Source: Lepas anatifera (taxonomy: Eukaryota > Arthropoda > Thecostraca > Lepadidae). Taken from it: a stretch of DNA of 64,000 nt. The DNA lies in the NCBI GenBank assembly GCA_034440635.1, contig JAOTON010002273.1, positions 124,001-188,000 on the forward strand, read 5' to 3'. Shown here in pieces: positions 55,735 to 64,000 of the stretch (its first letter is position 1; each line of letters opens with the position of its first letter). Made by a program: the position numbers and the translations under genes. A model generated the notes under the pieces. That model made no database searches. It was not told the origin of the DNA and worked only from the letters and a program-made list of their open reading frames with translations.

Positions 55735-55808
55735 GTGTCCATGCACTGACACTGCATTTGTGCTGACCAGCGGGCTGGATTCCAGCGCTCTACCAACCGA
55801 GCTACCGG
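55735..55808 (-). repeat. SINE family 2, 5' fragment
   Basis: The minus strand begins GCCCGGTAGCTCGGTTGGTAGAGCG, a close match to the tRNA-like head at 51850-51896. The body is short and diverged. Confidence 0.65.
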
Positions 55809-56078
55809 GCAAATTTTAGCACATGGACAGAAATTTCCATTGCGTGGTGTCATCCTCAATGTGTATGCTGCATCATACAAGCTAGTTCGTCGTTCGTGTC
55901 TTGTAGGGAAGTTGTCAAAGACTGATGATGTAGATGTAACTTTGCAGCAGCCTGAAGATATGCAATAGTGTCCCGGGACCTACACCTTGATTACTCGTTG
56001 AAGCTTAAAATAATTTGACTTCGCCCAAGATTATCATGTCCATAGACGTAGGGACGGCGGACAGGGGTCACTGTCCCC

Positions 56079-56395
56079 CATTGGCGGACGCAGGAGGGGG
56101 GCATTCCGGCCATGCCCCCACCCCCAAAGCGCTGGAGGGGGCCAAACTATCTTTTGGCCCCCCAGATGCCGGAAATTTTTGAAAAAGGTGTTTACACTCG
56201 GTCTGTAGAGCAAAAAAATTTCGCTCCCACCCCCCCCGAAGAGGTAGATTATACTAGGTTTATCGAGCACTGAAAAAGGTGTTTACACTAGGTATGTAGA
56301 CCAAAAAAATTCACTCCCACCCTGCCCCCCCCCCAGGAGGAGAGGCAGACATGGGTTTGCCCCCCCCCCAAAACTCGGGTCTACGTCCGCCCCTG
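56079..56395 (+). mobile_element. MITE family B copy 4 (hAT-type, 8 bp duplication)
   Basis: Begins CATTGGCGGACGCAGGAGG and ends GGTCTACGTCCGCCCCTG, flanked by perfect CTGTCCCC at 56071-56078 and 56396-56403. Near full length (317 bp), with both GTGTTTACACT(A/C)GGT blocks. The flanking GGACGGCGGACAGGGGTCA and GGTGGGCCCCCCAC suggest it entered another C/G-rich element. Confidence 0.9.
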
Positions 56396-56403
56396 CTGTC
56401 CCC

Positions 56404-56913
56404 CATCTCTCACACTTTTCAGTGGTGGGCCCCCCACAACGGATATAGAAATATCAGCAACTGTAGGTAATATAAGACAAGAAACCCAAACGGGCCCGAT
56501 CGCTTGTCTGGGAAACCTCTGCGAAAACAGCTGCGGCCTGCCAGACCCCAAAAGTGACCAGCGGCACAGCATAGCTACAGGATATGTAGTGCGGCACAGT
56601 TTTCATATAGGAAACGCAATGCGGTGCAGCATGACTACAAGTCCGTGCGGTGCAAAGGAACGGGGTTTTAAAACAACTTTTTAGGAATACTCAACTCATG
56701 AGTAGGTGCTTTCATAGAAAAATTTCAGAATTTACTGGTAAGATGCTTACATTCACACTTATCGTGCATTCAATCGGCAAAGCTGTCGGCTAAATTCATT
56801 ATTTGTGAATTAAATCACGGGGCACAGGGGATATCTCAGAGACCGTCGAGGGCTGGTGTTGAGCACCCATGTTTGATAGGTGATACTGGTGTGGAAGTAC
56901 TTGACTCTTTCTC
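56404..56913. other. Intergenic, nothing recognised
   Basis: Two short repeats of GTGCGGCACAG / ATGCGGTGCAGCATGACTAC occur at 56574-56640. No gene recognised. Confidence 0.4.
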
Positions 56914-57560
56914 TTAACACGCGCCCCGCTGGGGTCCCTGGCATGACGCGCCCCGCTGGGGGGCGTTTTTCGCCCCCTCCGTATCTCATTTCCCACGAAG
57001 GCTAAATAAAAATTATGGATGGCGTTCGAAAGCTCTTGACAAGCCGAAGAGATTTTATACGAATAATTTTTATATCAGGTCATTATTGAGGTCAGCATAG
57101 GTCAAAGAAGGTTCCATAGGCTTACAACAGAGCAGTGTACATTTCTCTCTCTCTAGATCTGCCCTCAGGAGAGCTAGAAAAAATATTCATGCATCATTGG
57201 ATTCCTCGCATCGCGGCAAATCGAATGATGTATAATATGACCTTGCTAGGTCAAATAGTGAGAATGACCTGAACTCGAGCTAGGACAGGGTCACAGAATA
57301 AGCACCAGGCCTGGTATGGTCATGTTGCATATCAATCGACTCCCCGTGACAAAATAAGCACAATGCAAGCAAAATGGCAGCTTTATCTCAATTCAGTGAC
57401 AAGTTATTGGTAAAACAATCACTGGATGCTCCTGTGACCTGATATGACCTTTGAGAGATCAGATGGTCAAAAACTCAACTTTATGGTCAAGATCGTGGTA
57501 AGAATAGACGGTTTGAGAAATTTCAGCTTTATCTATCCAGTATTTACTGAAAACGAGCCT
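56914..57560 (+). mobile_element. TTAA-type element with AGGTCA half-sites, copy 3, right end missing
   Basis: Begins TTAACACGCGCCCCGCTGGGG, matching the left ends at 50579 and 32520, and a second inner GCGCCCCGCTGGGGGGCG follows. The interior carries AGGTCA and TGACCT half-sites (57077-57104, 57239-57266, 57435-57470). No right terminal repeat was found, so the end is approximate. Confidence 0.6.
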
Positions 57561-57589
57561 ATTCTATTTTTCACCGTAGGCTTATAACC

Positions 57590-57925
57590 CAGCCAGCAAT
57601 TTGACTGGGCTCAGACCGACATATCTTGGGCTTTGACTGGGCACAGTCCAAACTCGTGCCTATTGACCAAAAATGTGTTTGGGCTCAGCTTGGGCAGAGC
57701 CCATGATTAAGCAGGACCGGGCTCTGCCCAATGGCAGCCCGATCGGGCTCTGCCCGAGGTTGTTCCGGCAGAGCCCAATATGTGGCTCAGCCCGACTTTC
57801 ATCGGGCTCTGCCCAGTCGGACTATGTCCACTCTTTCTGTGGCAGAGCCCAATATGGGGCTCAGCCCTACCAACATCGGGCTCTGCCTGAGTTCGCGGTT
57901 ATGCTCTGCCCTGCAGCGTTTGCAC
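57590..57925. repeat. GGGCTCTGCCC palindrome repeat array
   Basis: Opens with CCCAGCCAGCAATTTGACTG and repeats ATCGGGCTCTGCCC and GGCAGAGCCCAATATG several times. Each unit pairs with its neighbour as an imperfect palindrome. Open frames of 124-134 codons across it come from the repeat. Confidence 0.75.
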
Positions 57926-59624
57926 CTCCCTCGCGCCGCAACTCGAGGGCGCGCTACCGGGGCCGCGTTTCCCCTCCGCGCCCGACCGTGCCTCAGGCGT
58001 TTGGGCGGGGGACGAGCGGGCTCTCTTTTGTACGGCCGCATTCCATTGGCGTTAGTGCGACAGCCAGTGGCAAATAGAGGACTGGTCGAGGTGGAACTGA
58101 GGTGAGGAGTACGTGAGAATATGTACTGCCGGTTGCCTTGCTAAGAACAAGCCTCGCTCAAAATGTGTTTGTTTACAATGTAAGATAGGATTTAATACAG
58201 AATAATGAAGAACATAAAGTTCAGATACAACGCGATGAGCTACAACCTTCGCCAGACATCGAGCTCTTCTCATGCACCGCACTTCCGGCGTGAGTATCCT
58301 TTCGAATGACCCACCCGGTGTTCCTTAATTTGACTAGTTGATCTTATTATTAAAATCGTTTTTGCTCGCAGTGGATTTGAGCGATGTGAATGTCCTTTTA
58401 AAAACCTTTTATTCTGTTCATGAGACCATCGTAGCCCCACTTCCATTCTATGACTCCAGATTGCCAATCTTTGACCCAACATTAGAGTTACTGCTGCTGT
58501 TAGAATCTACTATGTTGAAACGACATCAGGACATCTATTTTATTTATCTATGAGTCATAATTTTGATATCAAAACCCAACTGCACGTAAACAAGGTGAGA
58601 GTTTTATCGATAACCTTCCCTGAGCGGTGGTATGTTAGAATGAATGTCTGTCACCAATGATTGAAACAGTGTTGTCAAGGCTTGGGTAGTATGATAAAAG
58701 TGGGCATAGCGAACTAATGAGAACAATCTTCATCTTACAATAACGATATTGAATTATGCATCTCCGTTATCCTGGGCGAACACAAAATTTTAAAGTCTAC
58801 CAAAAAAAAAAATTTCTATTTTACTGATAAAATATCCTCCGAAAGCGGTTGCATAGGGATGGCTAAAATACAAGTTATGTTGTTTTACCACAGAGGCTCT
58901 CGGGCAGTTTCCGGTGGACACGACTGCCCTAAACCGAGTGTTATCAGCATGGCTGGCGGACAACCGCAACCAAGATGGTGGCGGGGCCGAGCCCTTGAGG
59001 CGTGGCAGTAACCGGCAGAGTGACAGTGCAAGGCGGCGACGGTTGCTGAGGACCTGCTGATGTCATCTGTGCCTGAAGCGAAGCAACCTACTGAGCTCAG
59101 TTTCCATCAGCTGTGATGCCGCTGAGCTGAGTTAGGAGAGTGATAGCTAATGGAGAAATGAGCATTCTCCCTTCATATTTCATTTATGAATATGTGAACC
59201 CGTTTGTTGAGTGTTGTGATCCTAAATGTTGTATTGTAGTTGTGTGCGGTTGAGTTTGTCGATTCTTACAAACAATACAGAAGAAACGTGTCACAGAGCA
59301 TATATTTGTATGGATGTGGTGGACAGAGGATGGCGCAAATTGGAATGATGTCTGCTGAGCAGAGAATATCATATTAAAATAACGGAATACAAAAGTAAAA
59401 CTAGATTGCGGTAAATTAACGCTGGCATAAATCATGCAAACGAGATACAGATCGAGTCGTTGTATGCAGATTTACATACGTTGTCCACTGTGGTGAATGT
59501 ATTCCCATATTTCAGCCAAACAGACACCAGAAGCAATGGTAGTATTCAATGCGGAACCTGGGATATGCAATATAATTCGGTGCCTGCTCATGCTAAGCCC
59601 AGGAAAAACATTGCAATAAACTTG
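57926..59624. other. Intergenic, nothing recognised
   Basis: A GC-rich tail of the array runs to about 58050, then AT-rich DNA. CAACCAAGATGGTGGCGGGG near 58968 is a YY1-like motif in a small CpG-rich patch. No exon recognised. Confidence 0.4.
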
Positions 59625-60035
59625 GGCAAAGCCCGACTGGGGCCCTGCCAGTCGCAATGTTTAACTTCCATACGCATGTTGGGCTCTGCCCAGGTATGTT
59701 CTGGCGGTGGTCGGGGGCTGGGTGGGCTGAGCCCAGGCAGGTCCTGAAATGTGCTCGGGCACAGCCCAGTCGGGGCCAGACCACTGTAAATGCTTAATTT
59801 CCATACCGAGCCTGGGCTGAGCCCGATGAATCTCTGGTAGTGATCGAGCTGAGCTCGGAGTCGCGGTACCGCGTGCTTGGGCAGAGCCCAGTCGGGGCCA
59901 GACTAAGCAACGCAATAAATTTCAATGCCAAACCTGGGCTGAGCCCGATGAAACTCTGGCGATTGTTGGGCTGAGCCCGGAGAAGCGGTATAACGCGCCT
60001 GGGCAGAGCCCAGTCAGGGCCATGAGAACTGTAAT
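59625..60035. repeat. ~120 bp satellite-like repeat, about 3.5 units
   Basis: Each unit contains GGGCAGAGCCCAGTCGGGGC, a GCAATAAA/GTAAATGC block, TTTCCATACC, GCCTGGGCTGAGCCCGATGA and CTCTGGCGAT. It shares the GGGC(A/T)GAGCCC palindromes with 57590-57925 on the opposite strand. Confidence 0.8.
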
Positions 60036-60044
60036 GCTGTAGCT

Positions 60045-60130
60045 CAGGGGTGTAATTTTCTATCTCTTTGGGGATGCCCGAGCACCCCCAATCCTAATTT
60101 GAGCACCCCCAATCATGTGCTGAGCACCCC
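60045..60130 (+). mobile_element. hAT-like left end leading into a minisatellite (element E1)
   Basis: CAGGGGTGTAATTTTCTATC followed by three GAGCACCCCCAAT repeats. A second copy of this end lies at 62370 (CAGGAGTGAAATTATTATCTC, GAGCACCCCCAATTCACGTG). No right end or duplication could be assigned. Confidence 0.6.
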
Positions 60131-61375
60131 CAATACATGTGCCGCCCCTGGCTTGCCACTGCCGCCCAGAACGGTGTCACGCTATCTCATCACTGCCGTC
60201 CTGATTCATTCCGCCGCTAACAAGTTTTCCCGTCCCGAGGTTTATTATTTCCACCCTGATTGATTCCAACTCTGCTTCATCAATGCCGCGTGGCCTATCA
60301 CTTTCGCCCTGATTTGTGACGCCACATCACTGCCACTCCCACCTGATCACTGCCGCCAACAGTAAATCACTGCCACCCCCTCCCTGAATGACTATTGCCT
60401 CCTTTGGCTCATCACTGATCAGCACTAACACCCCTGGTTTATCACTGTGGCCTGGATTCATGCCGGCTCTGGCTAATCAAAGCTGTCCCCGTTATATTTC
60501 TCCACCCTTATACATACGTGCTCCTCCTGGTTAGTCACTGTCACTCTCCGAATCATCACTGCCGCCCCCTGGCTGATCACTGCCACCCCCTGGCTGATAC
60601 CTGCCGCCCGCTGACTGATAACTGCCGCCCCTTGGCTCAAACCTGCTGCCCCATACTAATTGATAACTTCCGCCCCTGGCTGATAACTGCCACCCCTTGG
60701 CTGATCACTACCGTCCCCTGACTGATAACTGCCGCCCCTCGGCTGATAACTGCCGCCCCTGGCTGATCACCGACGCCCCTGACTGATCACTGCCGGCCCC
60801 TGGCTGATCACTGCCGCCCCCTCACTGATAAATGCCGCCCCCTGACCGATAACTGCCGCTCCCTGGCTGATCACAGTCGCCCCCTGGCTGATCCCTGCCG
60901 CCCCCTGGATGTTCACTACCGCCCCCTGACTGATTATTTCCGCTCCCTGCCTGGTAACTGCCGCCCCTGGCTGGTCACTGCCGCCCGTGGCTAATCATTG
61001 CCGCCCCTGAATTATAACTACCACTCCCTGGCTGATAACTTCCACCCCTGTCTGATCACTGCCGCCTTCTGGCTGATAATTGCCGCCCCCTGACGGATAA
61101 CTGCCACCCCTTGGCTGCTAGCTGCATCCCCTGGCTGATCACTGCCGCCCCTGGCTGATCCTTGCCGTCCCATGGAAGATCACTGCCGCCCCCTGGCAGA
61201 TCGCTGCCGCCCCCTGACTGATCACTGCCGCTCCTGACTGATACTGCCGCCCCTGGCTGTTAACTGCAGCCTCCTGACTGATAACTGCCGCCCCCTGACT
61301 GATAAATGACACCCCTGCTTGATCACCGACACTCCTGACTGTAAACTGCCGCCCCTGGTTCATCACTTACGTCTC
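60131..61375. repeat. ~20 bp minisatellite, GCCGCCCCTGGCTGATCACT
   Basis: About 60 degenerate units of CTGATCACTGCCGCCCCCTGG. It is the same design as the array inside 44400-45598 (CTGAT and GCCCCCTG modules) with different spacer bases. Confidence 0.92.
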
Positions 61376-61790
61376 CCGGGGCAATGAGTATCCTGGGGAT
61401 ATCTGGGTAGTGAACGTTCTGGGGGAGCATCCTTCTTTGGATATAACTGGGATCAAGTCATACCCGAGGAGCGTTAGTTTTAGTGCCATATATTCATCCT
61501 AGTAGTCTTTCAAATTTTACATAACGTCGAGTTTCATGTTACCTTATCACTGACCCTAGTGTGTCGTATGAAACTGACTGCCATTTTTCAGTGTCTATAT
61601 TTCATTTTATTGTGTTTACTTATTTCATATATGCTTTTATATAATCTTCTGATACAATTTTCTCAGACTGACCTGTTTTGCCACCTGGCTTGTTGAAACT
61701 TGGGCGGAAATGCCCTATTTACGTAATTTATTTAGTGTTATGGGCGCCGTATGATCCTAGATGTCGACGCGCCCTAAAACCCAAAGATGA
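61376..61790. other. Insertion or unique DNA inside the minisatellite
   Basis: AT-rich stretch that breaks the array; it ends with TGGGCGCCGTATGATCCTAG and GACGCGCCCTAAAACCCAAA, a block that recurs near 55350 and resembles a SINE or LINE 3' end. Confidence 0.45.
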
Positions 61791-62160
61791 TGATGGACCA
61801 TCTCCCGGCTGATCACTGCTGCCCCTGGTTTATCATTGCCGCCCTAATCCATGCTGCCTCTGGCTCATCGATGCTGTTCCCGGCATATTTTAACCCAAAT
61901 GCCCATCGCCCCGACTCATTGCTACCTCCCTTAGTTCATCACTGCCGCACTCAGGCTGATCACTGTCTCCCCTGGTTCATCACTGCCGCCATGATTAATC
62001 ACTGATGCTCTGGTTCACCCCCCCCTTCGGCTGATAAATGCTCTCCCTGTTTTTTTTATTAACCCATGTATGAGCGGCCTCTGGTTAGACACTTCCTCTC
62101 TCGAATACTCACTGCCGCCCCCGGCTGATCACTGCCGCCCCCGGCTTATCACTGCCGAGG
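61791..62160. repeat. Minisatellite resumed
   Basis: Units of TCATCACTGCCGCCCC(T)GG, more diverged than at 60131-61375. Confidence 0.8.
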
Positions 62161-62369
62161 AGACCAATCCGGCCATGGCCCCTAAAACTGGTCAAACTAA
62201 GGCCCTGCTGTCAGCACAGTTTTGTCAGCAGGAATCTCTAACACCCTTCCAGAGAGTAAACAGCATCCCACTATCGTCTAATCGTTATATGTTTGCGTAT
62301 TGGAGGAATTCCCCAAACCGAGTAAATGGTAGCCTGCTGCTGTCGTGCTTTTACTGTTTTAGTGTCAGC

Positions 62370-62755
62370 CAGGAGTGAAATTATTATCTCTTTTGGGTGT
62401 GCAAGCAGCCCCATCATGACTTGAGCACCCCCAATTCACGTGTCGCACCCTGGCTCAGCATTGCTGCCCTGATTCTTGCCGTCTCCGACTTACCACTGTG
62501 ATTCATGCCGCCCCCGGCTCATCACTACTACCCTGATTTATGCCGCCATGGTTCATCACTGCCGCCTCCTGCCTATCACTGCCACCCTGATTCATGCCAG
62601 CCCTGACTTATCACTGCCGCCCTGTTTCAAACAGCACCCGGCTCATCACTGCTGTCAGTGGCTCACCAGTGCTATCCCCGCCTTATCACTGCCGCCCTGC
62701 TTAATGCCGCCCCCAGCACATCATTACCGTCTCGGCCAATGAATGCCGCCTAAAA
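62370..62755 (+). mobile_element. Element E2: hAT-like left end plus minisatellite
   Basis: Diverged copy of the 60045 end (CAGGAGTGAAATTATTATC...GAGCACCCCCAATTC) leading into TTATCACTGCCGCCCTGATT units. A further block of the same units appears at 63652-63870 after an interruption that includes a SINE fragment. Confidence 0.6.
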
Positions 62756-63137
62756 GTTGGAACCGGTGTGACCCGAAACTCACTATTCAGTTCGGTAACA
62801 GCCTTGTCAAAACAACATCATATGCTATGATCCTGGGTGTCTTCGACGACGCAGCCCTGGCCTGGGAAAAACAAGTCTCACAAGTAACTCGTAGCTGTTA
62901 CGGCACCCTCACCTCGCTTAAGCTGCAAAATCACACCAGAGACCAGAAAACCACTAGTTCAAGCCTCGTGCTCCCACATATATAGTGTTGCATGACTGTA
63001 TGGGGAGGCTGCAATGTCACTTAAAAACATCGCATCCAGAAAGTTTTGAATTTTGGCACACGCACCGCAAAGGGACTGAGCAAACGTGAGCACGTGACCC
63101 CAGTCCTCCAAATCCCTGGGTTAGCCCTTCCCTTATC

Positions 63138-63230
63138 CCTGGAAACCCTTCCAACAGGGAAAGAGTTAGCGACGCCATATGACCCTGGCAGTTGGTGCGT
63201 CGATAATAAGCCCCAATAATTATTATTAGC
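63138..63230 (+). repeat. SINE family 1, 5'-truncated copy
   Basis: CCCTGGAAACCCTTCCAACA through GACGCCATATGACCCTGGCA and GTTGGTGCGTCGATAATAAG to a TAATTATTATTA tail. It matches the body and tail of the 50804-50986 SINE but lacks the tRNA head. Confidence 0.75.
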
Positions 63231-63651
63231 CGACGTTTTCTGCTGAAGAAACGTGACATACAATGATAAAAAGTGTGCTTCGACGACTCTGGCAGTGCAC
63301 TGTCGCGATCAGTTCCGCGTCGCTCCAAAATCTCTAGCTGGAGCACACGCGGTACCGACTTCGATATGCTAGAACTCCCAAGGATGAGAACGGAAAAAGC
63401 CAAACAAAGTTTTCGTTTCAGGGAGGGCGGGGGGTAGAAGCATTTGAACGGTAGGATATGTATAGCAGGCACTTGGGAAAGAGGATAGGCTGGAAATGAA
63501 CTGACTAGTTGAAATTGTTTTTATCTACAACGGTCATGCTGTGTAAAGTATTGCATGGTTTGCGAAGGTGCGTACTCCTATGTGTGCTTGTGATTGAGGG
63601 CTGAAAATTCATGCATTATGGAGAGCTCAATATCTATCTATATATCTATGT

Positions 63652-63870
63652 ATCTCACTGCTGCCCTCGCCTTATCACTTCCACTCTGATTCGCGCTACT
63701 CTTAGTTCAAAGCTAATGCCTCTGTCTTATCACTGCCGCCCTCGACTTATGACTTTGCCCCGTTTCTTGCCGACCCGGCCAATCGCTGTCGCCCCCAGAT
63801 TATCACTTTCATTCTAATTTGTGCCGTTCTTGGTCCATTACTGCCGCCCTGGGCAGTTATGCAGCACTGG
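63652..63870. repeat. Minisatellite, last block
   Basis: Units of TTATCACTGCCGCCCTCG and CACTTCCACTCTGATT continue the E2 array with heavy divergence. Confidence 0.7.
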
Positions 63871-64000
63871 TTCTTACCGCCTCTATGTGTTAGGGTAAGC
63901 AATAAAGGGCGCTGGGGAGAAAATAAAGGACATGCACGGGTACAGCGGAGTTAGCTTATTTATCAATATTTAAAGGATAATACACACATTGTTTGGAGCC

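Noticed and set aside
57673..58105. Overlapping 134- and 124-codon open frames
   Set aside because: They are products of the GGGCTCTGCCC repeat array, open in two frames at once.

Overview
The window is nuclear DNA from an animal, most likely an invertebrate (arthropod or other marine invertebrate; the sequence does not settle the phylum). The evidence is one spliced, cellular protein exon that is clearly metazoan (the first coding exon of a GALNT1/pgant5-type polypeptide GalNAc-transferase), tRNA-derived SINEs, abundant hAT-type and TTAA-type non-autonomous DNA transposons, microsatellites and one intact LTR retrotransposon. No prokaryotic operon, rRNA or CRISPR structure is present. Host coding content is very low: the GalNAc-transferase exon (9782-10224, minus strand) is the only host exon I can support.

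Layout. 1-9781 lies downstream of that exon's splice donor on the minus strand and so is probably its first intron; it holds minisatellites (1-200, 3987-4345), a TTAA-flanked MITE (3032-3490) and two CpG-rich patches. 10225-10745 is the CpG-rich upstream region of the gene. 10764-10960 is the first of four copies of a ~190 bp MITE (family A). 11605-14640 is a ~3 kb inverted duplication: two ~1.3 kb arms around a ~420 bp spacer, each arm carrying a decayed protein-coding relic. 15524-15990 is a 467 bp TIR element; a second copy (19601-22586) is split by a 2568 bp hAT-type element with a perfect 8 bp target-site duplication, and the unsplit copy serves as an empty-site reference. Between 17.5 and 56.4 kb there are four copies of MITE family B, all with 8 bp duplications. 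24.06-24.2 kb is a GA microsatellite, 26.45-26.74 kb an 18-19 bp minisatellite, and 28.26 and 37.66 kb are copies of a GAGTC-palindrome repeat. 32520-33548, 50579-51696 and 56914 onward are a TTAA-ended family whose interior is packed with AGGTCA half-sites. 44400-45598 and 60045 onward are elements with hAT-like ends whose interiors have turned into ~20 bp minisatellites.

The most complete functional unit is the LTR retrotransposon at 37956-42606: LTRs differing by two substitutions and one indel, a 5 bp target-site duplication, and gag, pro and pol lying in three different frames, each one step -1 from the previous. The gag-pro junction has an in-phase G GGA AAC heptamer, a 5 nt spacer and a 10 bp GC-rich stem, so the arrangement is like that of a betaretrovirus although the element is an env-less, Ty3/gypsy-like one. 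All catalytic residues of protease, RT, RNase H and integrase are present, so it looks recently active.

Transposon boundaries given here rest on terminal inverted repeats and target-site duplications read by eye; superfamily names are inferred from duplication length and terminal sequence, because no transposase is encoded in the window.
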